DNA of 64,000 nucleotides from Lachnospiraceae bacterium. GTDB lineage: Bacteria; Bacillota; Clostridia; Lachnospirales; Lachnospiraceae. Under the pieces are notes generated by a model. The model was not told where the DNA came from, did not search any database, and was given only the letters and a program-made list of their open reading frames with translations. Shown here piece by piece: positions 53,791-63,079 of this stretch. The stretch lies in NCBI GenBank assembly GCA_900751785.1, contig CAADSM010000152.1, positions 1 to 64,000 of the forward strand, read 5' to 3'. The translations under genes were made by a program, and so were the position numbers. Each line of letters opens with the position of its first letter. The first letter of the stretch is position 1.

Positions 53791-55503
53791 TCACTGATAG
53801 TTCACGATCGTAAGCTGCAGCGTCCGCCTCCCCATATATTCGTTCACCGACGGATAATAAGTGAAGGACATGACCGGCTTTTCCTCCATGGCTTTTAAAC
53901 ATGCCTCCACATCTCCGAAGTACACCGCCTCCATCTGGTTCCCGGAGGCGTCCTCCAGCCTGCACTTGAGCACATTGCGGTTCTTTCCAAAGATGCGGGG
54001 GCTGATCACCCGCAGATTTCTCTCCGCGAACAGCGGCTTCGTATTGCCCTTTCCGAAGGGCTCAAGGAGCTCCAGCTCTTTAATGAGCTGCTCTGTGATG
54101 TACGGAAACGGAAGCAGCATATCAATGGATACCTTCATCTGAAGATCCTCCTCAGTCAGGTCGGCAAGCGCATTGATCGTCTGCCGGAACCGTTCCACAT
54201 TTCCTTCCTCCAGGGACAGCCCTGCCGCCAGCTTATGCCCGCCGAACTTGGTGAAAAGCGCCCGGCAGCGGCACATCTGGGCGAACATATCGTAAGACTC
54301 GATGGATCTGCCTGAGCCTTTCACGCCTTCCTCCGCCTTTGTCAGGACAAAGGCAGGCCTGTAGTAGCGCTCCTTGATCCGCCCGGCGATGATCCCGGCG
54401 ATACTCTCATGGCAGTCCGGCAGATAGACGACCAGCACCTTATCATCCTTAAGGGAGGTGCTCTCGATCATCTGCACTGCTTCTTCCACTCCCTTTTCCG
54501 TCATCTCCTTCCGGCTGTCGTTGAGCGCTTTTAGATCCTCCGCCAGCATGACCGCCTCGCGCCTTGTCCTGGCGTTGAGCAGCTCCAAAGCCCGCTTCGC
54601 CGTATCCAGCCTTCCGCTGGCGTTGATGCAGGGCCCCAGCACGAAACCGATATGATATGTATTCAGACGCTCCGTGTCAATGCCGGTACACTCGATCAGC
54701 GCCTTCAGCCCCTGATTCTTTGTCCTCTTCAGCATCTCCAGCCCCTGCTTGACGAAGATCCGGTTCTCCCCGGTCAGGTCCATCACATCGCCCACTGTCG
54801 CGATGGCGACGTTCTCCATAAGATAGTCCATGTCCTCGGGATCTCTCTGCATGACATTGTAAAGTGCCTCGATCAGCTTGTAGGCGACCGCTGCGCCGCA
54901 GAGTCCTTTGAATGGATACTCACAGTCCGGCCGGTGTGGATCCACCACAGCGTCCGCGCGGGGAAGCATGTACTCTTTTTCTCCGTTCATCTCCACATAG
55001 GGGACCTCATGGTGGTCCGTGACGATCACAGTCAGGCCGTTCTCCTTCCCGTATGCGATCTCATCTGCAGCCGCGATCCCATTGTCACAGGTGATGATCG
55101 TGTCCACGCCGTCGTCCAGCGCACGGTCGATAAGATCGATATTGAGGCCATATCCGTCCTTGATCCGGTCCGGAATGTCTGTGTCCACGTGAGCTCCCAG
55201 CCCGGACAGCCCTTCCTGCAGGATATACGTCGCATTCACTCCGTCAATGTCGTAGTCCCCGATGATGCGGATCTGCTTCTCTTCCTCGATCTTCTCCGCC
55301 AGGATCTCCACTGCCTTATCCATATCCTGCATCAGCATCCCATCGTACAGATCCGCGATCGTGCCGTTTAAGTAAAAATCGATCGCCTCATCCCCGATCA
55401 CGTCCCTGTTCCGAATAAGCCTTGCCGTGATCGGCGAGATGTTATATTTCCGGGCAATGCCGCTGAAGTCTGCCTTCTTCATGGTCAGAAACCATTTTTC
55501 CAT
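53791..55503 (-). CDS. recJ: Single-stranded-DNA-specific exonuclease RecJ
   Basis: The 570-residue 5'-3' exonuclease belongs to the DHH phosphoesterase family. Metal-binding and catalytic motifs are visible in order: IIGDYDIDGVNATYIL, TIITCDNGIAAADEI, VIVTDHHEVP, VVDPHRPDCEYPFKGLCGAAV and GGHKLAAGLSL (DHHA1 domain). A C-terminal OB fold ends at about residue 570. The start at 55503 (MEKWFLTMKKADF) follows AAAGGAG; an earlier in-frame ATG is poorer. It is involved in recombination and repair. The gene is immediately upstream of the AT-rich insert. Confidence 0.96.
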   Translation of the reverse strand: MEKWFLTMKKADFSGIARKYNISPITARLIRNRDVIGDEAIDFYLNGTIADLYDGMLMQDMDKAVEILAEKIEEEKQIRIIGDYDIDGVNATYILQEGLSGLGAHVDTDIPDRIKDGYGLNIDLIDRALDDGVDTIITCDNGIAAADEIAYGKENGLTVIVTDHHEVPYVEMNGEKEYMLPRADAVVDPHRPDCEYPFKGLCGAAVAYKLIEALYNVMQRDPEDMDYLMENVAIATVGDVMDLTGENRIFVKQGLEMLKRTKNQGLKALIECTGIDTERLNTYHIGFVLGPCINASGRLDTAKRALELLNARTRREAVMLAEDLKALNDSRKEMTEKGVEEAVQMIESTSLKDDKVLVVYLPDCHESIAGIIAGRIKERYYRPAFVLTKAEEGVKGSGRSIESYDMFAQMCRCRALFTKFGGHKLAAGLSLEEGNVERFRQTINALADLTEEDLQMKVSIDMLLPFPYITEQLIKELELLEPFGKGNTKPLFAERNLRVISPRIFGKNRNVLKCRLEDASGNQMEAVYFGDVEACLKAMEEKPVMSFTYYPSVNEYMGRRTLQLTIVNYQ

Positions 55504-55624
55504 ATGTCTGTGCTCCTTTGTATTTCCGATTCTCGATTCATCCCAACCTAAAGTATAATACATTCCATTTCACACACGCAACTATATCACAGGATTTCTC
55601 CACAGAAACGCGGATAGTAAGAGA

Positions 55625-55660
55625 AGAAGCCCGCCCCGGCTCATGCCGGAACGGGCTTCT
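55625..55660 (-). terminator. Terminator after secDF
   Basis: A two-part stem (nine bases 55625-55633 with 55652-55660, and five bases 55636-55640 with 55645-55649, separated by a two-base internal loop) with ATGA loop on the minus strand is followed by TCTTAC. It lies 33 bases past the secDF stop. Confidence 0.75.
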
Positions 55661-55692
55661 CCCTTTCTTATCTCACTGTCCGTCAGACAGGA

Positions 55693-58077
55693 TCACTGTT
55701 TTCTTTTTTTCTTCTTTTTCTTCGGTTTAGAAGTATTTGCATCTGCTGTCTTCACAGACTCCTCAGCTGTATCTGCTGCCTGTGCTGCCGGCTGCCCTGC
55801 CATTCCGATCAGCTTTGCCTCTTCCGCCGCGATCTCTTTCGCCTGCGCGCCAAGCTTCGTCTTCATGACATACCAGAGTGCGCCGGTGATGCAGATGGAC
55901 GTATATGTACCGCATGCGATACCTACCATCAGCGGAGCAGCAAACTCTTTGATGGAGCTTACTCCGAGGATATACAGCACGACTACCATGATAAATGTCG
56001 TAAGGTTCGTGTAGATGCTTCTCGTCAGAGTCTGCATGATACAGTGGTTCACAAGATCCTTCAGGCTCTGCTCACGGCTCTTCGTCTTAAGCTCTTCGCG
56101 GATACGGTCGAAGATAACGATCGTCGCATTGATCGAGTAACCTACGATCGTAAGCATACATGCGATGAATGTATTTCCTACAGACACTCTCGCGATCACA
56201 TAGAACGCAAGGACGACGAGCACGTCATGCACGAGCGCTGCTACCGCGCTGGTAGCAAAGCGGATATCCTTGAATCTGAACCAGATGTACAGCAGCATAC
56301 AGATCGTAGCGATGATGACCGCAACGACAGCGTCCGATCTCATCTCGGAGCTTACTGTAGAACTGATATTCTCAGTCGTGATATCCGTTGCCGCCACTCC
56401 GTAGTTTTCTTCCATATACTGTGCAAATTCTTCACGCTCATTCAGATCCAGCGTCTGTGACTTGAAGATGACCTGGTTCGTTCCCTGAACGGTCTGAACC
56501 TGGATATTCGCATCTCCTGTGATATCCTCAAGATCCGGGATCATCTGACTGTCGATCTCCTCGAGCGTATATTCCTTATCAAATGTCACGTTCGTTGACG
56601 TACCGCCGACAAAATCAAGGCTGTAGTTCATTGCCCCGATTCCGCGCGCATGGTTGATTCCCATGAATACGAAACCGCTTAAGCAGAGAACAATGGAAAT
56701 CGCGAAGAATACTCTGCGTTTTCCAAGGAAATCGATCGTCTTTCTCTTCTTGAGCTCCTTGCCATATACCTTTTTGTTCCTGATTCCCAGCGCATAGAAG
56801 GAATAAACGATCAGTCTCGTAATAACAAGCGCCGTGAACATGGAGACCACGATACCGAGCGCCAGTGTCTGAGCGAATCCTCTGACACTTCCGCTTCCTC
56901 TCAGCCAGAGCACGCCGGCTGCGATCAGCGTCGTCACATTTCCGTCGATGATGGCGGACATCGCCTTGTGGAATCCTGCGTTCAGTGCAGCATGTACGGA
57001 TTTTCCGTCTGAGAGCTCTTCCTTCACGCGCGCGAAGATGATAACGTTCGCGTCGACCGCCATACCGATGCCGAGGATGATACCCGCGATACCCGGGAGG
57101 GTAAGCGTGATGTCAAATGCATTCAGCAGGATGAGGACAAGCTCTGTATAAAGGAGCAGCGCAAGGCTGGATGCGAGTCCCGGAAGGAGATATACAAAGC
57201 ACATGAAGATGCACACGATCGCCAGACCGATGGCTCCTGCCAGAAGGCTTGTGTCCAGCGCCTCCTGTCCGAGCTGCGCACCGACGACCTCGGAACTGAT
57301 CTCTTCCAGCTCCACATTGAGTCCTCCGATACGGATCGTGGACGCGAGGCTCTCCGCCTCCTCATAAGACGCCATTCCTGTAATCTGCGCCTCACCGTTC
57401 TCGATCACGTTATTTACGTTCGGCACGCTGACCAGCTCGCCGTCATAGTAGATCGCGATAGATTCGCTGGCTGCATATGCCTCCTGCGTTGCATCGGCGA
57501 ACGCCGCGGTCCCCTCGTCGTTCAGCTTCAGCTCGACCACATACTGAGTCGCATTTGTCGTCTGATCTGCATAGGTTCCTGCGGAAGCGCTCTCGACTTC
57601 ATTTCCGGTCAGTACGATGGAGCCGTCTGCCTCCAGCTCATCGATCGTCTTCGTCAGCTCATACGCCGTCCCGTCTGCATTGATCGAATAGTTCGGATTG
57701 CCGCTGCTGTCGTTCTGACGGATGAAATACAGGCTTCCCGGCTGTCCCAGTTCTTCCAGGATTGTGTTTGCGTCCTGCACGCCCGGGATCTCGATGCTGA
57801 TGCGGTCGTCGCCCTGCTGATATGCCTGTGCTTCTGTACTGTACTCTTCCACACGTCTCTGGAGCTTATAGACTGTATCGTCCATATCTTCCTGCGACGG
57901 GGTTTCTCCGACTGCCCTATAGGTAATGCTCACACCGCCTTCAAGGTCAAGCCCGAGATTGATGTTCTTTGCAGCGCCCATGTCCCAGGAGTTCAGTCCG
58001 AAGATACAGGTGAACCCGAGGAAGATCATGACTGCTGCAACGAGGATCAGGCTGATGATGCCTCTGCTCTTTTTCAT
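55693..58077 (-). CDS. secDF: Protein translocase subunit SecDF (fused SecD and SecF)
   Basis: The 794-residue inner-membrane RND-like protein uses proton motive force to help protein export. The SecD half opens with a transmembrane helix and NINLGLDLEGGVSITYRAVG (D1 motif), and its membrane core holds GIAGIILGIGMAVDANVII. The SecF half starts near residue 440, with NYSLDFVGGTSTNVTFD and IARVSVGNTFIACMLTIVGYSINATIV. A short Lys-rich C-terminal tail follows. SecD and SecF are often separate genes; the fusion is known in Clostridia. It lies 16 bases after the SCIFF maturase gene, a conserved placing. Confidence 0.96.
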   Translation of the reverse strand: MKKSRGIISLILVAAVMIFLGFTCIFGLNSWDMGAAKNINLGLDLEGGVSITYRAVGETPSQEDMDDTVYKLQRRVEEYSTEAQAYQQGDDRISIEIPGVQDANTILEELGQPGSLYFIRQNDSSGNPNYSINADGTAYELTKTIDELEADGSIVLTGNEVESASAGTYADQTTNATQYVVELKLNDEGTAAFADATQEAYAASESIAIYYDGELVSVPNVNNVIENGEAQITGMASYEEAESLASTIRIGGLNVELEEISSEVVGAQLGQEALDTSLLAGAIGLAIVCIFMCFVYLLPGLASSLALLLYTELVLILLNAFDITLTLPGIAGIILGIGMAVDANVIIFARVKEELSDGKSVHAALNAGFHKAMSAIIDGNVTTLIAAGVLWLRGSGSVRGFAQTLALGIVVSMFTALVITRLIVYSFYALGIRNKKVYGKELKKRKTIDFLGKRRVFFAISIVLCLSGFVFMGINHARGIGAMNYSLDFVGGTSTNVTFDKEYTLEEIDSQMIPDLEDITGDANIQVQTVQGTNQVIFKSQTLDLNEREEFAQYMEENYGVAATDITTENISSTVSSEMRSDAVVAVIIATICMLLYIWFRFKDIRFATSAVAALVHDVLVVLAFYVIARVSVGNTFIACMLTIVGYSINATIVIFDRIREELKTKSREQSLKDLVNHCIMQTLTRSIYTNLTTFIMVVVLYILGVSSIKEFAAPLMVGIACGTYTSICITGALWYVMKTKLGAQAKEIAAEEAKLIGMAGQPAAQAADTAEESVKTADANTSKPKKKKKKRKQ

Positions 58078-58093
58078 GATTCACATTCCTTTC

Positions 58094-59515
58094 TTATTCG
58101 TCTGCCAACGCAGCCTTTATCATGATCGCACATTCCACTCTTTTTCTCTCCATCTCGCAGCTCACCTCATAGGTGTCGTTGATGGTGTGGTGGAACTTAT
58201 AAGAGTTCGCCATGCAGCCGCCGCTGCAGTAAAACCTTGCGAAACAGGTCTTACAGCTCTCTTTCGAGTAGACGCTGCACCCGCGGAACTCTTCCGCAAT
58301 CTCCGGTTTTGTAATTCCCTCATCCACATTTCCCATCAGAAACTCTTCCTGTCCGACAAACTGATGGCAGGGATACAGGTCTCCCCACGGTGTCACCGCG
58401 AGGTACTCGGTGCCGGAGCCGCAGCCCGACAGGCGCTTTGACACGCATGGGCCTCCCTCCAGGTCGATCATAAAGTGGAAGAATGTGAATCCCCTTCCGC
58501 TTTTTTCCCTCTCCACCATATATTTTGCCAGCTTGTCATATTCTTCGAAGATGATCGGCAGGTCTTCCTTCCGGATCGCATAGGGATCCGTGTCTTCTCC
58601 GACCACCGGTTCGATCGAGATCTGCTCAAATCCCAGGTCTGCAAAATGCTTCACATCCTCGGAGAAATCCAGGTTTTCCCTGGTAAATGTGCCACGTATG
58701 TAATATTTCTGCTGATTCCGGCTCTCTGCCAGCTTCTGGAACTTCGGCACGATCAGATCGTAGCTTCCCTTTCCGTTGCGGAACGGACGCATCCGGTCGT
58801 TTACCTCTTTTCTTCCATCCAGGCTCAGGACGACATTGTCCATCTCACGGTTGACAAACTCCTGCACCTCGTCGTTGAGGAGCACGCCGTTCGTCGTAAG
58901 GGTAAAACGGAAATGCTTGTCGTGAAGCTTCTCCTGCTCCCTCCCGTATGCCACCAGGTCTTTTACTCCCTGCCAGTTCATCAGCGGCTCGCCGCCGAAG
59001 AAATCCACTTCCAGATTTCTCCTGTTTCCTGAGTTCGCGATCAGGAAATCGAGCGCCTTCTTTCCCACCTCAAAGGACATCAGCGCGCGCCTTCCATGAT
59101 ACTCTCCTTCTTCTGCGAAACAGTACCTGCAGGCAAGATTACAGTCGTGTGCGATATGGAGACAGAGCGCCTTCACGACCGTCTTTCTCTTCTTGACCTC
59201 ATCAATATAATCTTCATAGACGTCCTTTGTAAACAGACGTCCCTGCTCTGTCAGCTCTGTCACTGCCTCGAGGATATCCTTCAGATCCTCTTCCGGATAA
59301 ACACCGCCGAGCCGTTCCTTCAGATACGCGGACGTCTCCGGCGCCTGTAAACTCTCCGGCGTATGTTCCTCATTCAACTCTGCCAGTGCGCCGATCACGT
59401 CGTACGCTTCCTGGTCCACGACGTGCACCGCGCCGCTGTTCACATCGAGGACGATGTTATATCCATTGTTCTGGTACTGATGTATCACAACACAGATACC
59501 TCTCTTTCGTTTCAT
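58094..59515 (-). CDS. scfB: SCIFF peptide maturase, radical SAM/SPASM (thioether-forming)
   Basis: The 473-residue radical SAM enzyme cross-links cysteines of the SCIFF peptide. Residues 10-33 (VIHQYQNNGYNIVLDVNSGAV) are the conserved SCIFF-maturase start. The 4Fe-4S motif CNLACRYC has cysteines at 125, 129 and 132. FFGGEPLMNW follows. The SPASM cysteines come at the C-terminus: CGSGTEYLAVTPWGDLYPCH and SCKTCFARFYCSGGCMA. In characterised relatives these enzymes make Cys-to-Thr thioether links (sactionine/ranthipeptide type). The start may be GTG at 59488 (V10), preceded by AGAGAGG. The precursor gene lies 101 bases upstream and secDF 16 bases downstream. Confidence 0.95.
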   Translation of the reverse strand: MKRKRGICVVIHQYQNNGYNIVLDVNSGAVHVVDQEAYDVIGALAELNEEHTPESLQAPETSAYLKERLGGVYPEEDLKDILEAVTELTEQGRLFTKDVYEDYIDEVKKRKTVVKALCLHIAHDCNLACRYCFAEEGEYHGRRALMSFEVGKKALDFLIANSGNRRNLEVDFFGGEPLMNWQGVKDLVAYGREQEKLHDKHFRFTLTTNGVLLNDEVQEFVNREMDNVVLSLDGRKEVNDRMRPFRNGKGSYDLIVPKFQKLAESRNQQKYYIRGTFTRENLDFSEDVKHFADLGFEQISIEPVVGEDTDPYAIRKEDLPIIFEEYDKLAKYMVEREKSGRGFTFFHFMIDLEGGPCVSKRLSGCGSGTEYLAVTPWGDLYPCHQFVGQEEFLMGNVDEGITKPEIAEEFRGCSVYSKESCKTCFARFYCSGGCMANSYKFHHTINDTYEVSCEMERKRVECAIMIKAALADE

Positions 59516-59616
59516 TCATCGGATGTCTTTCATCCGCCGCCGTGCTCTCAAAGAGCACAAGCATAAGGCAGCGGTTTTATCCGCTGCCCCCTTCACTGTT
59601 CTTTTTTCCGTCTTTC

Positions 59617-59760
59617 TTATTTCTTCTGTTCGCAGGTCTGATTTCCTACTGTACAGGAAGTCTTACATGCTGACTGGCAAGATGTCTGGCACTCGCCGCA
59701 TCCGCCTCTTTTCACTGTGTTGTTCAATGTCTGTGTATTCAATGTCTTGATGTGTTTCAT
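59617..59760 (-). CDS. scfA: SCIFF peptide precursor (six cysteines in 47 residues)
   Basis: This 47-residue ORF is too short for most gene callers. It begins MKHIKTLNTQTLNNTVKRGG and continues with cysteines at 21, 24, 28, 32, 36 and 43. That is the six-cysteines-in-forty-five pattern of the SCIFF family, the nearly universal Clostridia ranthipeptide of unknown function. The ATG at 59760 has AGGAGG seven bases upstream. Two hairpins (59581-59588/59567-59574 and 59552-59558/59542-59548) lie between it and the maturase gene and may tune the ratio of precursor to enzyme. Confidence 0.95.
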   Translation of the reverse strand: MKHIKTLNTQTLNNTVKRGGCGECQTSCQSACKTSCTVGNQTCEQKK

Positions 59761-59862
59761 GTCCTATCCTCCTACTCTAGTACGCTTTACGCGCTTACTG
59801 CTCGTAACATTATAGCACATGGAAACACGTTTTTAAAGAGTTTTTTGTATCAACAGTTCAGC

Positions 59863-59924
59863 CATAGGGTAAGGGGCAGACTGATTTATGCTGGCATAAG
59901 AATCAGCCTGCCCTTTACCCTATG
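59863..59924. repeat. Long near-perfect palindrome upstream of the SCIFF precursor
   Basis: A 23-base inverted repeat (59863-59885 with 59902-59924, two non-Watson-Crick positions) continues inward with a second perfect six-base repeat, so nearly the entire 62-base segment can fold into one hairpin. No T run follows on either strand. It lies between the TIGR04086-type gene (stop 60018) and the SCIFF precursor. Confidence 0.8.
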
Positions 59925-60017
59925 AGCGGAGCGCCCGTATATGAGCAAAGGAGCGGCGCAGCCGCAGGAGCACGTATGTGCGGCTTTGCGAATGGCGCGG
60001 GCCAAACTGCACACAGT

Positions 60018-60404
60018 CTACGACACCATTCCTCCGAGCATCCCTCCGCCGGCGCACAGCAGGAACGTAGTCGCAAGATTCACCGCATCCGCCTGCAGCG
60101 AATGGTATAAACCGAGCGAGATCAGGACCAGCAGGACAAAATACAGTACCCCTGTCAGGATCCCCCAGAGGAATTTCCGCGTACCGGTAAGCTTTCCCAT
60201 CACAAAACCGGATGCAAATGTTGAGATCACATAGATCAGTATGATACCGGCATTCACATTTTCTTCACTCAGGTTCATCTTATAAAGCAGCAGCGTCAAT
60301 GCCAGCAGCAGAATGCCCGTAACGGCATATGCGCACAGCAGCGCCTTCAATATCTGAAGAACCTTCTTCTCGATCCCCTGTGTTCCGCCTGCTTTTTTCT
60401 CCAT
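60018..60404 (-). CDS. TIGR04086-type membrane protein
   Basis: The 128-residue protein has four hydrophobic segments, around residues 18-40, 52-70, 77-98 and 108-127, including GIILIYVISTFASGFVMGK and FLWGILTGVLYFVLLVLISLG, and a glycine-rich end. It matches the small membrane family that in Clostridia lies next to SCIFF and SecDF genes. The function is unknown. GGAGG lies eight bases before the ATG at 60404. It is upstream of the SCIFF precursor in the same direction, and may share its function in the membrane. Confidence 0.85.
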   Translation of the reverse strand: MEKKAGGTQGIEKKVLQILKALLCAYAVTGILLLALTLLLYKMNLSEENVNAGIILIYVISTFASGFVMGKLTGTRKFLWGILTGVLYFVLLVLISLGLYHSLQADAVNLATTFLLCAGGGMLGGMVS

Positions 60405-60558
60405 TCTCCGATCCTCCCTGCCAAATCATAAGATCTGCTCCGCCCTGCGGGCTTTGCACCTGTCCCTTCTTTTTCCGCCCTGACGGCGGATTTCTCTTTC
60501 TGAATAAATCTTATGACAGCAGACTGGCTTTTATGACTGAAGAATCGGACAGCCTGCC

Positions 60559-61101
60559 TTATCCCATCTGCCTGCCGAGAAAATTGGCAGCGCTCTGTGC
60601 CACCTTCTGCTCCAGCTCTCCGAATTTTTTCTTCTCATCCTTATTCAGAAGGATCACGGAGCCGATCACATCGCCCTCACAGATGATCGGACAGATCGCC
60701 TGGTCCCAATACTCCCCCATTTCCGCCGTGATCCGGACGAATCCCGGCCGGTCTGATCTGGCGAGGACCTGACTCCTCTCCTGAAGTATCTTTTCCGTTT
60801 CCCTGCTTATATACTGATCCTGCAGCTCCTTGCGCCCGCTTCCTGAAACAGCCACCACCTGATCCATATCCGTAATACATACTGTACAGCCCAATGTCTG
60901 GGCAAGACTTTCCGCGTAGAGTTTTGCAAGCGTGCCGAGTTCACCGATGGGAGAATACTTTTTCAATATGATCTCCCCCTCCCTGTCAGTGAATATCTCC
61001 AGCGGATCTCCTTCCCTTATGCGGAGCGTCCTCCTGATTTCTTTCGGAATGACGACGCGCCCCAGGTCATCGATCCGGCGTACTATTCCTGTTGCCTTCA
61101 T
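60559..61101 (-). CDS. spoVT: Stage V sporulation protein T (AbrB-type regulator)
   Basis: The 180-residue DNA-binding regulator of the forespore begins MKATGIVRRIDDLGRVVIPK, a swapped-hairpin AbrB domain (1-52). A GAF-like C-terminal domain (about 55-178) follows, including VCITDMDQVVAVSG and LNKDEKKKFGELEQKVA. Length and order match SpoVT. It is direct evidence that the organism sporulates or descends from a spore-former. A large hairpin upstream sequesters its ribosome-binding site. Confidence 0.96.
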   Translation of the reverse strand: MKATGIVRRIDDLGRVVIPKEIRRTLRIREGDPLEIFTDREGEIILKKYSPIGELGTLAKLYAESLAQTLGCTVCITDMDQVVAVSGSGRKELQDQYISRETEKILQERSQVLARSDRPGFVRITAEMGEYWDQAICPIICEGDVIGSVILLNKDEKKKFGELEQKVAQSAANFLGRQMG

Positions 61102-61110
61102 ATTAAAAAT

Positions 61111-61180
61111 CCTCCGTTTTACAAATATCTACATCTTTTACTTCTTTCTGTCATTAAATGTAGTATCTGTAAAACGGAGG
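61111..61180 (-). promoter_or_regulatory. Hairpin containing the spoVT ribosome-binding site
   Basis: About 23 base pairs can form between 61158-61180 and 61111-61134, with one bulged A and one G-U pair and a loop of 23 bases. The 3' arm ends GGAGG (61111-61115), nine bases before the spoVT ATG, so the folded state would hide the ribosome-binding site. The TTTTTAAT between arm and ATG could also serve as a terminator tail of the upstream gene. Confidence 0.7.
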
Positions 61181-61208
61181 AAACTATACCGTCTGTTTTT
61201 CTATTCTT

Positions 61209-62941
61209 CTACTCCACATCCTGAAGCGCTGCAAAATCTTCTTCACCCGTGCGTACCTTGACAACCTTCGTCACATTATAAACAAAGATCTTGCCGTCTC
61301 CTATATGCCCGGTATACAGTGCCTTCTTTGCCGCTTCGATCACAGAGTCCACAGGGATCTTGCTCACCACGACCTCCACCTTCACTTTTGGAAGGAGGTT
61401 TGCATCCAGCTCTACGCCGCGGTACTTCTCCCCGGCTCCCTTCTGGATACCGCATCCCATCACCTGCGTCATCGTGATTCCGGTCACGCCGAGATCATTC
61501 AGAGCTGTCTTGAGCGCGTCGAATTTTGCCAGCCTGCAGATGATGCTCACCTTATGCATTCCCGTATCATATATTCCGTCCACGACCGTCTTTTTATTCA
61601 CTACCTTGACAGCCGCATTGATCTGTCCTTCTGACGCTTTACTGTAGTCGTCTTCTCCGAGATCCGTATTCTCATTGACGTCCATATCCATTCCTGTCAT
61701 ATCATTAATAGCAAATCCTGAATATGCTGATGCAAGTCCATGCTCATGGATGTCGAGTCCGTCGATCTCAATCTGAGCCGGCACGCGGAGCCCTACCGTC
61801 TTGTCGATCAGCTTAAAAATAATAAACATCACGATAAGAACATATGCCGCGACAGACACAACTCCGAGCGCCTGAACTCCCAGCTGTGCAAATCCTCCGC
61901 CGTAGAACAGCCCGGGCGCGACTCCGTCGCCGACGCTGCTGAACAGTCCTACAGCAAGTGTTCCCCAGATACCGTTGACCATATGTACGGAAACTGCGCC
62001 GACAGGATCATCGATCTTCGCCACATTATCAAAAAATTCTACTGCAAGGACTACAAGGACGCCTGCCACCAGTCCGATGAAGAATGCGCCCACCGGAGTC
62101 ACACAGTCACAGGGCGCGGTAATCGCGACGAGTCCCGCAAGAGCTGCATTGAATGTTATAGAGACGTCTGGTTTGCCATAACGTATCCAGGTAAAGATCA
62201 TACCCACAACTGTTGCCACAGCTGCAGCCAGATTTGTATTGAACATAACAAGGGAAGCGAGCTCCATGTCAGCATCCGCTGTCATAGCCACCGTTGAACC
62301 GCCGTTGAATCCGAACCAGCAGAACCAAAGGATAAATACTCCGAGCGCCATAGCCGTTATATTATGTCCCGGGATAGCTCTTGCTTTTCCGTTTTTATCA
62401 TATTTTCCGATCCGGGGGCCGAGCATCGCCGCGCCGAGACAGGCGATAAGCCCGCCGACCATGTGTACGCAGGTAGATCCTGCAAAATCATGGAAATTCA
62501 GTGATGAAAGCCATCCGCCGCCCCAGATCCAGTGTCCTGAAATCGGATAAACGACAAGGCTGATCGCCGCGCTGTAGATACAGTAAGCTTTGAAATTGGT
62601 TCGCTCCGCCATAGATCCTGATACGATCGTCGCCGCCGTCGCACAGAAGACAGTCTGGAAAATAGCGTAACACCATGTGGGAAGCGTTCCGAAATCATAG
62701 GTTCCTCTTATCAGAGGATCAAATCCTCCTATGAGCGGACCTGATCCCGCAAACATAAGCCCGAATCCTACCAGCCAGTAACAGGGAGTGCCGATACAGA
62801 AATCCATCATATTCTTCATCAGAATATTCCCCGTATTCTTCGCCCGCGTAAGTCCCGCCTCACAAAGAGCAAATCCTGCCTGCATAAAAAAACAAGGATC
62901 GCTGCAACCAGAACCCATATAACATCTGTTGCCGAATACAT
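61209..62941 (-). CDS. amt: Ammonium transporter fused to PII domain (N-terminal frameshift)
   Basis: The intended product is an inner-membrane ammonium channel with a C-terminal PII (GlnK-type) regulatory domain, about 578 residues. The Amt part has GSMAERTNFKAYCIYSAAIS, FAGSTCVHMVGGLIACLG and FWFCWFGFNGGSTVAM-type segments. The PII part starts near residue 465 and has the VMGCGIQKG and GHIGDGKIFVYNV loops. Two frames are needed: the one from the ATG at 62941 (MYSATDVIWVLVAAI, good GGAGGAG) and the one continuing at MQAGFALCEAGLTRAKN. They meet at a run of seven Ts (62892-62886) where five or eight would be in frame. As read, the gene is broken at codon 18. Confidence 0.88.
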
Positions 62942-62971
62942 AATATCTCCTCCTTTATTCCTTCCCGATAC

Positions 62972-63011
62972 AAAAAAAGTGCATTCCCGAGAGTTATTCT
63001 CAGGCATGCAC
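62972..63011 (-). terminator. Terminator in the amt-PII leader
   Basis: On the minus strand, a hairpin with GTGCAT/ATGCAC outer stem (63011-63006 with 62984-62979) and an inner GAGA/TCTC stem is followed by seven Ts (62978-62972), 31 bases before the amt start codon. It is a strong intrinsic terminator in a leader position, so the gene is probably controlled by attenuation. Confidence 0.8.
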
Positions 63012-63051
63012 ATCTTTGTACCGGTTCAGGTATTTTTATGGTAAAAGTAAA

Positions 63052-63079
63052 GGCGCCCTGGAATCTTCTCCAAAGCGCC
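63052..63079 (-). promoter_or_regulatory. Second leader hairpin upstream of the amt terminator
   Basis: A hairpin with outer GGCGC/GCGCC and inner TGGA/TCCA pairs lies 40 bases before the leader terminator. It could be the alternative or antiterminator partner. Its loop does not clearly fit the two-hairpin ANTAR target. Confidence 0.4.

Noticed and set aside
59542-59588. Hairpins between SCIFF precursor and maturase as a terminator
   Set aside because: Neither stem is followed by a T run on the minus strand, so only a possible tuning role is noted.
63011-63052. ANTAR-type dual-hairpin target in the amt leader
   Set aside because: Two hairpins are present, but their loops do not show the expected six-base loop with conserved A and G positions, so only a generic attenuator is claimed.
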